A stretch of DNA of 64,000 nt from Pseudomonas sivasensis (GTDB lineage Bacteria > Pseudomonadota > Gammaproteobacteria > Pseudomonadales > Pseudomonadaceae), in the NCBI RefSeq assembly GCF_013778505.1, contig NZ_JAAOWU010000008.1:175519-239518 (forward strand), written 5' to 3'. Position numbers and translations under genes: made by a program. This document shows positions 8,011-17,455 of the stretch, in pieces. Positions within the stretch are counted from its first letter, which is position 1. Each line of letters starts with the position of its first letter. Below the pieces are notes generated by a model. That model saw only the letters and a list, made by a program, of their open reading frames with translations, did no database searches and had not been told where the DNA came from.

Positions 8011-9993
8011 TTACGCGGGCGTTCCATCGCAATAGTTATTGGACGTCACCATACGAATCGGAACAACCGCAGGTATCGATCGTGCCGGTGTTCCGGCGAT
8101 GTCCAGAGAGTATTGGAACCAGAGCGTATTCCACGGCGCGGCGGCACCGACCACTTTGAGATGCGGATCGAACGGTTTGAGTTGGAAGATAAACCCTTTC
8201 GCCGCCATCTCCGCGTCCAGCGTAACTGAAGCTGTACCGCGTGTAGCCTCGATAGGGATATCGCCTAGAAGTCCCGTGGAAGCAACAAACTCAACGGTGA
8301 TTTGTTTTCCATCCGCAAAAAACTCAGAATTGGGCGGAATCCTCACCTCAACATACTTCTCACTCCACGGCGTACCGGCATCTGTCGGCCGCAAGGAATC
8401 ACAGATAAGCCTGCCTCTAGGATCCATGCTCCAGGGTCCCAAATGGAGAAACTCCGCCGGGTCGAGTTGATGAGTAATGGCGTCGTCCACGTTCACGGAC
8501 GTGCTATCCGAGTAGTTACTATTGCTTGCCCCGGAGCGGCTCACCCCATAGAACACCGGAATATCGTCGCCATTGCCTCCCGCAGCAATCGCAGTTTTAT
8601 CTACCTCGATTTCAACCTCAGTGCCAGGCCCATCGCCAGGCCCAACGGTGTATGAGCCTGCCGGGTTCAACTTGCTCCCCCAATACAGCGTAACGACGTC
8701 GTCTTCTTCCGGCTCAGGGTCGACAGACCACAAATCGAAGGTGGCCAGGATGGGGCCAACGTGATCGATGTCGGCGGAGTTCAGATAGTTCGTCGTGGGG
8801 GCCGACGCGGGGCCGGTGATGGTGACGATGTCCAGGTCTGGGCTAGGCTCGCCCGGAACCGGACCCGGAGGCCCAACAACGCTTAAATCAACACTCACCA
8901 GAGTGTCATCGGTCGGAGAATTGGTAGAGCCGGTCCTGATGATGTCATAACTGGCCGTCACCGAAACCGGGCCTTCCTGATCGGCGTACTCGTCCACAAT
9001 CAGTTGGCCAGGGACCGTGAATTCGAACGGAAAAACCCCGCTTAGAGGCGCCAGAGCGGTGGTCTGGTCGCCCCAATGCAACCTGTATTGATCGCTCGGC
9101 TCCCATGCATATTGTGGAATGGCCCCCTTCACGCCGGCCTGCCATGCTTCGATATCCACCATCCCACCAGAGGGTGGTGCAACGATTACAAGAGGATCCA
9201 GGTTCAGGTTTGCACTGCGCTTAAGCCTGCGCCCGGTGGGGATTCTGGAAATCTCGCTGTAATTGCCGGCAGCGTCGACGAATTGGTAGTAAGCAAATAA
9301 AATGCCATCAGCCATAGCAGCAATGGCTGAAATAGGTACGTTGAACACTGTTCCACCAGCCTCCATGGGTTTGCTGCCCAAAGAGGGCGCATCGTCGGGC
9401 GGCTGGATGGCGGTAAGCCAGACCCGGGCCACGGTGTCCCCCGCCTCATAATCCCCATAGCCAGGAATATCAAGCTCAAACCCTCCGGGGTTCAGGTCCA
9501 AGGTCTCTTGCGTAATATCAACACCGAGAGGCAATGAAGCCGGCCAAACAACTCTTGCAGGTGCTTCACTCTTACCGGGCGCTTTGTAAGGACCGTACAG
9601 ATCAATCTTGACCCGTTGTTGGGCAGAGAAGTCTAAATAATCACTGCCCGAACCTGGCCTTACTTTAAACCTGAGATCAAACTCACCATGGCCGAGGGGT
9701 GCGATATTGATGGTCACCTGAACGAAAGGTCCCGAAGGTTGAACTGGAAAGAAAATGGGATCCAGCGGTATCCAGAAGGCTTGCCCAACCACGCTGAAAT
9801 AGATCTGCAGTACGTCCCCGTCATCCGGGAAGGCCCAGATCGGGCAGTCAACCCTCAAACCGCCATCGCTCTCCAAGTACGGTCGCCAGATCAAACCACT
9901 TGTACTATTGAGGGCCTGAGGAAAAATCGGCGCAGCCAGGTTGGGGGTTTCCCAGTCCGCCACACTTGCTTTTTTTGAACGGTTAATTGCCAT
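8011..9993 (-). CDS. Large unknown protein of tandem Ig-like repeats (paralogue 1)
   Basis: The 660-residue protein has no signal peptide, membrane segment or catalytic motif that I can see. It is built of beta-sandwich-like units of about 120-130 residues, each with a D-x-V-x-L-x-W/F strand followed by a P-G-x turn: near residues 59 (GDVLQIYFSV), 183 (GDTVARVWL), 301 (DQYRLHWGD) and 432 (DVVTLYWGS). The same units occur in the next gene to the right, so the two are paralogues. AAGGAG lies 8 bases before the ATG, and a strong terminator follows. Ig-like repeats suggest binding, or a structural role at the cell surface; that is inference, and the export route is unclear. Confidence 0.72.
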   Translation of the reverse strand: MAINRSKKASVADWETPNLAAPIFPQALNSTSGLIWRPYLESDGGLRVDCPIWAFPDDGDVLQIYFSVVGQAFWIPLDPIFFPVQPSGPFVQVTINIAPLGHGEFDLRFKVRPGSGSDYLDFSAQQRVKIDLYGPYKAPGKSEAPARVVWPASLPLGVDITQETLDLNPGGFELDIPGYGDYEAGDTVARVWLTAIQPPDDAPSLGSKPMEAGGTVFNVPISAIAAMADGILFAYYQFVDAAGNYSEISRIPTGRRLKRSANLNLDPLVIVAPPSGGMVDIEAWQAGVKGAIPQYAWEPSDQYRLHWGDQTTALAPLSGVFPFEFTVPGQLIVDEYADQEGPVSVTASYDIIRTGSTNSPTDDTLVSVDLSVVGPPGPVPGEPSPDLDIVTITGPASAPTTNYLNSADIDHVGPILATFDLWSVDPEPEEDDVVTLYWGSKLNPAGSYTVGPGDGPGTEVEIEVDKTAIAAGGNGDDIPVFYGVSRSGASNSNYSDSTSVNVDDAITHQLDPAEFLHLGPWSMDPRGRLICDSLRPTDAGTPWSEKYVEVRIPPNSEFFADGKQITVEFVASTGLLGDIPIEATRGTASVTLDAEMAAKGFIFQLKPFDPHLKVVGAAAPWNTLWFQYSLDIAGTPARSIPAVVPIRMVTSNNYCDGTPA

Positions 9994-10169
9994 CTCAGTT
10001 TCTCCTTGCCAGTAGTAAGGCGCTCAAGAATGACCCGGGTATGTTGTCGGCCGCTCAGCAACCGAAACAGCCGCCAGCCCGTACATAACCAAGTTCAAAT
10101 CAAGCACGATGAAGAACGATCAATTAATCTTTAATTACCCTTCACAGCCACGAATGGAAACTTCGCTTT
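9994..10169. other. Spacer between the two repeat-protein genes
   Basis: This 176-base stretch is AT-richer than its surroundings and holds the ribosome-binding site of the left gene (TTCTCCTT on this strand). I see no convincing gene or terminator in it; a 60-codon rightward frame runs through it into the end of the next gene without a ribosome-binding site. Confidence 0.5.
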
Positions 10170-12116
10170 TTAGTCCGGACCATCACCACCAGGTCCACAA
10201 AACAGTGGCAAACTATGTGATTTACGCCGATCAATTTTTATATAACGAATCGATGAGCTGCCTATGCGAGTTTTATTACGCCATACCGTGAACTCAGCAT
10301 AAGCGCCTGCATCGTCTTTCATGGGTTTTACATAAGGAACATAAGGCACGACACATTCGTAATAACCCTGAGCCTCATGGGCGGCCGACCAATAATCCAC
10401 AAACACCTCAGTGGTTTCCGGGATAGGCTGGTCGCCGCCGAAGCCAAGCGTACCCTGCCATTTCAACCGCACTTCGTCCCCTATCTTGATATCAGCATGT
10501 TTGAGCACGTGAACACGAACCCCGTCCCAGATGCGTGGGTAGGTGTCACAGTTCAACCAGGCGTTACTGTTTGCATTTGGAAATTCCGGCCGAGGAAATC
10601 TAACCGGCGGGGCTATATTTATATTCACCAGTTGACTGGGCGCCAGTTGGTCATTCACACCATTACGGGTTCGATAACTCACTGGGAACGCCGGGTTATT
10701 GGGTGTTTCAGCAACCACCGACCAGGCAATAGGGGTAAATGTCACCAAGGCCCCTGCTACGTCCCCGGGCTGTACATGATAGGAGGCCACTGGCTCTTCT
10801 TTATCTCCCCAATACAAGTCCAACCACTTACCGACACTCGGACCGTCGGGCAGCGCGACGGTCGCCGTGACAGGTTGATCCGAATCACTGAAATCCAAGT
10901 GGTTGGCCGTATCGGAAACCGCACCGCGAATCTCGACCCGCTCCAAGTGTCGATTCAACTCTTCAGGTGCCTGATCATGATCCACGCCAAAGACCCGGAA
11001 GTCGGCATCGACATGCCGCACGGGCGATGGAATGGCCGTCGGAACGCCTGCACGATAAATGAAGTATTGGACCGGTAGATGGGTCTGCAGGTAACCCTTC
11101 TGGATCAACGTAGACCAGGGCACCGGCACCACTTTCGGGAAACCCTCGACCCCCTCTCTTGCCAGAACAATACCGTCCCAGCTGACCACTACCTCGTCTG
11201 CCGGATCCCAATCGAAATAGGCTTCAAACCTCACACTGACGCCCGCACGTGCATCCGCGCGATCAATCAGGCCGTCAAATTCGTAGGCAAGGACTTGGGG
11301 TGGTTTAAGCCCACTTTGAGACGGTTTCAAATTGATGTAGACGGGCGTAGGCCCCGAATAATTGGTCTGCTGGTTACCTGCCTGGTCACGCAGGCCATAA
11401 CGAATAAACCGCGGGCCATTCGGTAATTGTCGAAACAAAATAGAAGGCAGAGTGACTAGCAACAGATCCTGAACAGTCGTGAGCGTGTACGTATAGTTGG
11501 CCTCGAAAGGGTTCGACTCTTCGCTCAATAATAAAAAAATCAATATATCGTCACGGAGTTGGGCATCTATATACCTAGGAATACGCAGACCCGTGTTCTC
11601 ATACTTGCTCAAATACTCTTCAGTGACGCCGTGCTGGATGATCTCGTTGTTTATGAAGGTCGCAGGCTGCAAAGGCCCTGTCCCACCGGGCGGTATCCAG
11701 TCCAGTGTGAAGGTCGTGGTATATGGGCAGTGTTCTATGCCGCCGGGTCCGTCAACATAATAGGTAAGGTCATAGGAGCCGCTGATCTTCAGCCAATTTC
11801 CGCCTATGGTCAGCTCCACAGGGAAATCGTCTTCCTGGCTCAGTGGCCCTTCTAATGGAATCGGTGTCAGCGGATAGGCTGGCTCAGGCGTATGAGGTTT
11901 GATGAAGAAGTGGACATAGTCCGTCTCACCCTCTTGGGCAGGGAACCTCCAGATGTTCTTCAACTGAATTTTTATCGGGTGGTACAAAAACTCAGTGGGA
12001 ATCAATCCGACTGGATCACCCTCAATGGCATCCACTACTACAGCGGCCTCAAGTGACGATACCTGCCCTCCTGAACGGCCGCAGAAGGATTTTTGGGTGG
12101 TCTTCGAAAGCGTCAT
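10170..12116 (-). CDS. Large unknown protein of tandem Ig-like repeats (paralogue 2)
   Basis: The 648-residue protein shares the architecture of its left neighbour: units of about 117-126 residues carrying a D-x-V-x-L-x-W strand at about residues 65 (TDYVHFFIK), 188 (RDDILIFLL), 307 (DEVVVSWDG), 430 (KWLDLYWGD) and 555 (DEVRLKWQG). The fourth unit aligns well with that of the neighbour (LYWG.K..P..SY.V.PGD). No signal peptide or membrane helix is seen. AAGGAG precedes the ATG. Base composition is lower in GC than flanking genes, in keeping with an accessory block. Function unknown; tandem duplication followed by divergence is likely. Confidence 0.72.
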   Translation of the reverse strand: MTLSKTTQKSFCGRSGGQVSSLEAAVVVDAIEGDPVGLIPTEFLYHPIKIQLKNIWRFPAQEGETDYVHFFIKPHTPEPAYPLTPIPLEGPLSQEDDFPVELTIGGNWLKISGSYDLTYYVDGPGGIEHCPYTTTFTLDWIPPGGTGPLQPATFINNEIIQHGVTEEYLSKYENTGLRIPRYIDAQLRDDILIFLLLSEESNPFEANYTYTLTTVQDLLLVTLPSILFRQLPNGPRFIRYGLRDQAGNQQTNYSGPTPVYINLKPSQSGLKPPQVLAYEFDGLIDRADARAGVSVRFEAYFDWDPADEVVVSWDGIVLAREGVEGFPKVVPVPWSTLIQKGYLQTHLPVQYFIYRAGVPTAIPSPVRHVDADFRVFGVDHDQAPEELNRHLERVEIRGAVSDTANHLDFSDSDQPVTATVALPDGPSVGKWLDLYWGDKEEPVASYHVQPGDVAGALVTFTPIAWSVVAETPNNPAFPVSYRTRNGVNDQLAPSQLVNINIAPPVRFPRPEFPNANSNAWLNCDTYPRIWDGVRVHVLKHADIKIGDEVRLKWQGTLGFGGDQPIPETTEVFVDYWSAAHEAQGYYECVVPYVPYVKPMKDDAGAYAEFTVWRNKTRIGSSSIRYIKIDRRKSHSLPLFCGPGGDGPD

Positions 12117-12293
12117 CGTGCGCTCCTTGATGCTCAGACAGACAGGTAGAAAACCATGGCTGGATCAAATTAAGCGCCCATTTCGAACCTCTGGATACTG
12201 TCATAAGTAACAGGTAGGCGACCCCTTTCGTCGGATTCCACAGGAGCCTCCCGACGAGCGCCCCCTTGACGCAAGGGTTGTGTTGGTGTTTCC

Positions 12294-12307
12294 TGAAACC
12301 GGTTTCA
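12294..12307. promoter_or_regulatory. PtxS operator 1
   Basis: The perfect palindrome TGAAACCGGTTTCA is the sequence known to be bound by PtxS in Pseudomonas. It lies 34 bases before the ptxS start codon, so it should mediate autorepression, relieved by 2-ketogluconate. Confidence 0.9.
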
Positions 12308-12341
12308 AGGCAACCTCCAAACTAATAAAAAAGGCTCTACC

Positions 12342-13355
12342 GTGACTTCCTTTTCCGATGCCCAGCGCTCTCGCGTCACCATGCTCGACGTCGCCCAACA
12401 CGCCGGTGTATCCAAGGCCAGCGTGTCGCGCTTTATCGGCGACGACCGTGCCCTGCTCTCCGATGCCATTGCCTTGCGCATCGAGCAAGCCATCGAACAG
12501 CTTGGCTACCGCCCCAACCAGATGGCCCGTGGCCTGAAACGTGGCCGCACCCGTCTGATCGGCATGCTGGTAGCCGATATCCGCAACCCCTATTCCATTG
12601 CCGTGATGCACGGCGTCGAAACCGCCTGCCGCCAGCACGGCTACAGCCTGGTGGTGTGCAACACCGACCGCGACGACGAGCAGGAACGCCAACACCTGGC
12701 TGCACTGCGCTCGTACAACATCGAAGGGCTGATCGTGAATACCCTCGGCCATCACCTCGACCAACTGCTGGAACTGCAACGAGAAATGCCTCTGGTGCTG
12801 GTGGACCGCAAGGTCGAGCCGCTGCACAGCGACCTGGTGGGGCTGGATAACCCGGCAGCAGTGCGCATGGCGGTGGAGCATCTGGAACAACAGGGTTATC
12901 GCGAGGTATTGCTGGTGAGCGAAGCCGCCGATGGCACCAGTTCACGGGTAGAACGCTTGGGCAGTTTCAAGGCCGAAATTGCCCGGCGCCCGGCGCTGAC
13001 CGGCGCGGTGCTGGAGTTGGATGGCAACCTCGAAACCGGCCTAAAGAATTTTCTCGCCAAGCCCGGCCCCAAGGCGGTGTTCTGTGCCAACGGCGTCGCC
13101 GCGCTGGCCTGTACTCATGCGCTCAAGACGCTGGGCTGCAACTTGTTTGAAGACGTGGGCCTGATCGCCCTGGATGACCTGGATTGGTATCCATTGGTGG
13201 GCAACGGCATCACCGCCCTCGCCCAGCCGACCGAGGCAATTGGCGCCAGCGCGTTCGACTGCCTACTCAAGCGCTTGCGCGGTGACGATGCACCCACGCG
13301 CACCCTGGACTTCCTGCCACAACTGATCGTTCGCGGTTCTACCCACCGTCGATAA
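12342..13355 (+). CDS. ptxS: LacI-family repressor PtxS of the 2-ketogluconate genes
   Basis: The 337-residue protein has the LacI helix-turn-helix at about residues 13-35 (TMLDVAQHAGVSKASVSRFI), the hinge region, and a periplasmic-binding-protein-like effector domain beginning GMLVADIRNPYSIAVMHGVE. In Pseudomonas, PtxS represses itself and the kgu operon, and 2-ketogluconate releases it. The match is supported by the kguEKTD genes directly downstream and by two perfect copies of the PtxS palindrome, one before ptxS and one before kguE. Confidence 0.95.
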   Translation: MTSFSDAQRSRVTMLDVAQHAGVSKASVSRFIGDDRALLSDAIALRIEQAIEQLGYRPNQMARGLKRGRTRLIGMLVADIRNPYSIAVMHGVETACRQHGYSLVVCNTDRDDEQERQHLAALRSYNIEGLIVNTLGHHLDQLLELQREMPLVLVDRKVEPLHSDLVGLDNPAAVRMAVEHLEQQGYREVLLVSEAADGTSSRVERLGSFKAEIARRPALTGAVLELDGNLETGLKNFLAKPGPKAVFCANGVAALACTHALKTLGCNLFEDVGLIALDDLDWYPLVGNGITALAQPTEAIGASAFDCLLKRLRGDDAPTRTLDFLPQLIVRGSTHRR

Positions 13356-13371
13356 TTTTTTTGCACAAAAA

Positions 13372-13385
13372 TGAAACCGGTTTCA
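13372..13385. promoter_or_regulatory. PtxS operator 2, abutting the kguE ribosome-binding site
   Basis: A second perfect TGAAACCGGTTTCA lies in the 43-base gap between ptxS and kguE. Its right end touches the AGAGG ribosome-binding site, and it ends 13 bases before the kguE ATG. A bound repressor here could block a kguE promoter or act as a roadblock to transcripts coming from ptxS. Confidence 0.9.
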
Positions 13386-13398
13386 GAGGTAAACAACA

Positions 13399-14181
13399 AT
13401 GCATAAATACCCCGTCTCCATCAGCCTTTCGAGCTACGGCGCCGACTTGGTCCGCCAGCAAGGCCAGTTGAGTTTTGTCCAGCTATTGGCCGCCGCCGGT
13501 GCCCAACGCATCGAGTGGCGAGAAGAGTTGCTGACCGGCGAAAACGCGGCCGAACTCGCCCAGGCCGCTGCCGAAAAAGGGCTGGAAGCCGTGTTCTCAT
13601 CGCCCCTGGAACTGTGGGTCGCCGGTCGCGCCCAACCCAACGCCGAACTGAACGCGACTCTGGACCGCGCCCAGGCTTTTGGCGCGCACTGGTTGAAAGT
13701 CTCACTCGGATACTTCACCGACACTAACGATCTGGAAAGCCTGCACGCCCTGCTCAACCGCCACCCGGTCCATCTGTTGGTGGAAAACGACCAGACTCTG
13801 CACGGCGGGCGCATCGAGCCCATGCAGCGGTTCTTCACCGAGGTCGAGCGCCTGGGCCTACCGGTGAAAATGACCTTCGACATCGGCAACTGGCAATGGC
13901 AGGACCAATCCGCCCTCACCGCTGCCCGCCTGTTGGGCCGGCATGTGGACTACCTGCACTGCAAGGCCGTGGCCCGCCGCCCGGACGGCAAGTTGGTAGC
14001 GCTGCCGCCTGGCGCCACCGACCTGCACCTGTGGGAACAACTGCTCAAGCACATGACTCAAGGCATTACGCGGGCGGTGGAATTTCCGCTGCAAGGCGAT
14101 GACCTGATTGATGTCACCGCCCAACAGGTCGCCACCCTTGCCCTGCTCGGCCAACCCCGCCAGGAGAATGCCCATGTCTGA
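13399..14181 (+). CDS. kguE: KguE, TIM-barrel sugar epimerase/isomerase-like protein
   Basis: The 260-residue protein belongs to the xylose-isomerase-like TIM-barrel (AP endonuclease 2) superfamily: repeated beta/alpha units, with metal-ligand candidates in the ERLGLPVKMTFDIGNWQW stretch and in VDYLHCKAV. Its place as first gene of the kgu operon is conserved in Pseudomonas, but its exact reaction in 2-ketogluconate use is not settled. Its stop overlaps the kguK start (ATGTCTGA), which suggests translational coupling. Confidence 0.9.
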   Translation: MHKYPVSISLSSYGADLVRQQGQLSFVQLLAAAGAQRIEWREELLTGENAAELAQAAAEKGLEAVFSSPLELWVAGRAQPNAELNATLDRAQAFGAHWLKVSLGYFTDTNDLESLHALLNRHPVHLLVENDQTLHGGRIEPMQRFFTEVERLGLPVKMTFDIGNWQWQDQSALTAARLLGRHVDYLHCKAVARRPDGKLVALPPGATDLHLWEQLLKHMTQGITRAVEFPLQGDDLIDVTAQQVATLALLGQPRQENAHV

Positions 14182-15115
14182 GATCGATATCCTGTCGTTC
14201 GGTGAAACCATGGCGATGTTCGTCGCCGAGCAGACCGGTGATTTGGCGCAGGTCAGCCAGTTTCACAAACGCATCGCCGGAGCCGACAGCAATGTCGCCA
14301 TTGGCCTCTCGCGCCTGGGCTTCAACGTGGCCTGGCTGAGCCGGGTAGGCAACGACTCACTCGGCCGCTACGTGGTCGACACCCTGCAAAAGGAAGGCCT
14401 GGATTGCCGCAATGTGGCCGTCGACCCGCTGCACCCCACCGGTTTTCAGTTCAAGTCCCGCGAAGAAGCCGGCGCCGATCCCCAGGTGGAGTATTTCCGC
14501 AAAGGCTCGGCTGCCAGCCATTTGTCCATCGCCGCCATCAGCCCGGCGCTGCTGCAAGCCCGTCATTTGCACGCCACCGGGATTCCGCCGGCGTTGTCCG
14601 AGGCCACCGGTGAACTGTCCGTCGAGTTGATGACCCAGATGCGCAAGGCCGGGCGCAGCGTGTCATTCGACCCGAACCTGCGGCCGTCGCTGTGGGCCAG
14701 CCAAGCCCAGATGATCCGCCAGATCAACGCCCTCGCCGGCCTGGCCGATTGGGTGTTGCCGGGCTTGAGCGAAGGCCGCCTGCTTACCGGTTTCGACGAC
14801 CCGGCCGACATCGCCGCGTTCTACCTGGACCAGGGCGCCGAAGCCGTGGCCATCAAGCTCGGCCCGGACGGCGCCTACTACCGCACCCACCTGGACCAAG
14901 GCTTCGTCGCCGCCGTACAGGTGGACAAGGTCGTGGACACCGTCGGCGCCGGCGATGGGTTTGCCGTGGGCATGATCAGTGCCCTGCTGGAAAACCTGAG
15001 TTTCCCCGAGGCGGTACAGCGCGGTAACTGGATCGGCAGCCGCGCCGTGCAAAGCCGTGGCGATATGGAAGGCCTGCCCACCCGCGCTGAATTACCCACC
15101 CGATCCGTTGCGTGA
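14174..15115 (+). CDS. kguK: 2-ketogluconate kinase
   Basis: This 313-residue PfkB/ribokinase-family sugar kinase phosphorylates 2-ketogluconate to 2-keto-6-phosphogluconate in the cytoplasm. The N-terminal GETMAMFVAE, the GADSNVAIGLSRLG stretch and the C-terminal PfkB signature DTVGAGDGFAVGMISALL, with the catalytic Asp in GAGD, are clear. I chose ATG at 14174: AGGAG lies 7 bases ahead of it, whereas the in-frame ATG at 14168 is only one base from that site. It overlaps the end of kguE by 8 bases. Confidence 0.94.
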   Translation: MSEIDILSFGETMAMFVAEQTGDLAQVSQFHKRIAGADSNVAIGLSRLGFNVAWLSRVGNDSLGRYVVDTLQKEGLDCRNVAVDPLHPTGFQFKSREEAGADPQVEYFRKGSAASHLSIAAISPALLQARHLHATGIPPALSEATGELSVELMTQMRKAGRSVSFDPNLRPSLWASQAQMIRQINALAGLADWVLPGLSEGRLLTGFDDPADIAAFYLDQGAEAVAIKLGPDGAYYRTHLDQGFVAAVQVDKVVDTVGAGDGFAVGMISALLENLSFPEAVQRGNWIGSRAVQSRGDMEGLPTRAELPTRSVA

Positions 15116-15160
15116 CCCACACCCTGTTGCCACAACTACAACAAGCTCAGGAGCAACCTT

Positions 15161-16459
15161 ATGGAAACCGTGAAATTCGCCACCCGTCGTTGGTGGTACA
15201 TCATGCCCATCGTTTTTATCACCTACAGCCTGGCCTATCTGGACCGCGCCAACTACGGCTTCGCCGCCGCCTCCGGGATGGCCAAAGACTTGATGATTAC
15301 TCCCGGCATGTCGTCGTTGCTGGGCGCACTGTTTTTCCTCGGCTACTTTTTCTTCCAGGTGCCGGGGGCGATCTACGCGCAGAAGCGCAGTGTTAAAAAG
15401 CTGATTTTCGTCAGCCTGATCCTCTGGGGCGGCCTGGCCACCCTGACCGGCGTGGTGTCCAACGCCTACATGCTGATCGTTATTCGTTTCATGCTCGGCG
15501 TGGTCGAAGCCGCAGTGATGCCGGCGATGCTGGTGTACCTGTGCCACTGGTTCACCCGCGCCGAACGATCGCGGGCCAACACCTTCCTGATCCTCGGCAA
15601 CCCGGTGACCATGCTGTGGATGTCGGTGGTGTCGGGCTACCTGGTGCAGCATTTCAGCTGGCGTTGGATGTTTATCATCGAAGGCCTGCCCGCGGTGCTG
15701 TGGGCGTTTATCTGGTGGAAGCTGGCCGATGAGCGTCCCAAGGATGCCAAGTGGCTGAGCGACAGCGAAAAGCACAGCCTGGAAACCGCCCTCGCCGCCG
15801 AACAGGTGGGCATTAAGGCGGTGAAAAATTACGCCGAAGCGTTCCGCTCGCCCAAGGTGATCATCCTGGCGCTGCAGTTTTTCTGCTGGAGCATCGGCGT
15901 GTACGGCTTTGTGCTGTGGCTGCCGTCGATCCTCAAGGCCGGTTTGCAGATGGACATGGTCGAAGCAGGCTGGCTGTCGGCACTGCCGTACCTGGCGGCA
16001 GTGATCGGCATGCTGGTGGTGAGCTGGGGGTCGGACAAACTGCAAAAACGTAAACGCTTTGTATGGCCGCCGCTATTGATTGCCTCCATCGCGTTCTATG
16101 CCTCCTACGTACTCGGCGCCGAACACTTCTGGTGGTCCTACACCCTGCTGGTGATTGCCGGGGCCTGCATGTATGCGCCTTATGGACCGTTTTTCGCGAT
16201 CGTCCCGGAAATCCTGCCCGCCAACGTCGCCGGCGGCGCCATGGCGCTGATCAACAGCATGGGCGCGCTCGGCTCGTTCGGCGGTTCGTACCTGGTGGGC
16301 TACCTCAATAGCAGCACGGGTTCACCCGGCGCTTCGTACCTGCTGATGAGCGGTGCGTTGATGCTGGCGGTGGTGCTGACGATTTTCCTCAAGCCAGGCG
16401 CCAGCGACCGTGAGCGCGTGCCCCTGCAAACCCTCGAATTGAAGGTAAAAGCCCAATGA
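15161..16459 (+). CDS. kguT: 2-ketogluconate transporter (MFS)
   Basis: The 432-residue major-facilitator permease has twelve membrane segments and begins with the anion:cation symporter-type signature (FITYSLAYLDRANYGFAAAS). It resembles the ACS family that carries sugar acids, and in the kgu operon it imports 2-ketogluconate across the inner membrane. Its last codons overlap the kguD start (ATGA). Periplasmic oxidation of glucose to 2-ketogluconate is not encoded in this window. Confidence 0.93.
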   Translation: METVKFATRRWWYIMPIVFITYSLAYLDRANYGFAAASGMAKDLMITPGMSSLLGALFFLGYFFFQVPGAIYAQKRSVKKLIFVSLILWGGLATLTGVVSNAYMLIVIRFMLGVVEAAVMPAMLVYLCHWFTRAERSRANTFLILGNPVTMLWMSVVSGYLVQHFSWRWMFIIEGLPAVLWAFIWWKLADERPKDAKWLSDSEKHSLETALAAEQVGIKAVKNYAEAFRSPKVIILALQFFCWSIGVYGFVLWLPSILKAGLQMDMVEAGWLSALPYLAAVIGMLVVSWGSDKLQKRKRFVWPPLLIASIAFYASYVLGAEHFWWSYTLLVIAGACMYAPYGPFFAIVPEILPANVAGGAMALINSMGALGSFGGSYLVGYLNSSTGSPGASYLLMSGALMLAVVLTIFLKPGASDRERVPLQTLELKVKAQ

Positions 16460-17433
16460 AAAAGTCTGTGGTGTTGTACAAGAAACTCTCCGCGCCGCTG
16501 ATGGCCCGCCTGCATGAACAGGCCGAGGTCACGCTGATCGAAGCCCTGGACGACACCGGCCTGGCCAAGCTGCGCGACGCCCTGCCGACCGCCCATGGCC
16601 TGCTGGGCGCGAGCCTGCGCCTGGATGCCAAATTGCTGGATCTGGCGCCTCACCTGGAGGCGGTAGCCAGCGTGTCGGTCGGGGTCGACAACTACGACAT
16701 CGACTACCTGACCCAACGCGGCATCCTGCTCAGCAACACGCCGGACGTGCTGACCGAAACCACCGCCGACACCGGCTTCGCGCTGATCCTCGCCACCGCC
16801 CGGCGCGTGGTGGAACTGGCTGATATGGTGCGCGCCGGCCAATGGAACAAAAACATCGGCCCCTCGCACTTTGGCAGCGATGTGCACGGCAAGACCCTGG
16901 GTATCATCGGCATGGGCCGCATCGGCGAAGCCCTGGCCCAGCGCGGGCATTTTGGCTTTGGCATGCCGGTGATCTACCACAGCCATTCGCCCAAGCCGGC
17001 GGTGGAACAACGCTTTGGCGCGCAATACCGCAGCTTGAACGACTTGCTGGAGCAAGCCGATTTTGTCTGCCTGACGTTGCCGCTTACGGCTGAAACCGAA
17101 AAACTGATCGGCGCGCAAGAGTTTACGCGGATGGGCCCCGAGACGATCTTCATCAATATCTCGCGGGGCAAGGTGGTCGACGAAGCGGCGCTGGTCGAGG
17201 CGTTGCAGCAGCGCACAATTCGGGCAGCGGGGCTGGATGTGTTCGAAAAGGAACCGCTGGATCACGGCTCGCCGTTGCTGCGTTTGAACAACGTGGTGGC
17301 AACCCCGCATATCGGCTCGGCGACCCATGAGACGCGGGAGGCGATGGCCACCTGTGCGGTGGATAATCTGCTGGCGGCATTGGCGGGCGAACGGCCAAAA
17401 AACCTGGTGAACCCAGATGCCTGGAAACACTAG
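16456..17433 (+). CDS. kguD: 2-keto-6-phosphogluconate reductase
   Basis: This 325-residue D-2-hydroxyacid dehydrogenase reduces 2-keto-6-phosphogluconate to 6-phosphogluconate, feeding the Entner-Doudoroff and pentose-phosphate routes. The Rossmann motif GIIGMGRIGEALAQRGHFGFG lies near residue 150, and the catalytic Arg, Glu and His can be placed in NISRGKVVDEAALVEAL, DVFEKEPL and NVVATPHIGSATHE. It is the last gene of the operon, and a REP pair follows. Confidence 0.94.
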   Translation: MKKSVVLYKKLSAPLMARLHEQAEVTLIEALDDTGLAKLRDALPTAHGLLGASLRLDAKLLDLAPHLEAVASVSVGVDNYDIDYLTQRGILLSNTPDVLTETTADTGFALILATARRVVELADMVRAGQWNKNIGPSHFGSDVHGKTLGIIGMGRIGEALAQRGHFGFGMPVIYHSHSPKPAVEQRFGAQYRSLNDLLEQADFVCLTLPLTAETEKLIGAQEFTRMGPETIFINISRGKVVDEAALVEALQQRTIRAAGLDVFEKEPLDHGSPLLRLNNVVATPHIGSATHETREAMATCAVDNLLAALAGERPKNLVNPDAWKH

Positions 17434-17455
17434 TTTCTAACACTGCGTAGAACAC

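Noticed and set aside
10109..10291. A 60-codon rightward frame between the two repeat proteins
   Set aside because: It lies mostly over the end of paralogue 2 on the other strand and has no ribosome-binding site or recognisable sequence.
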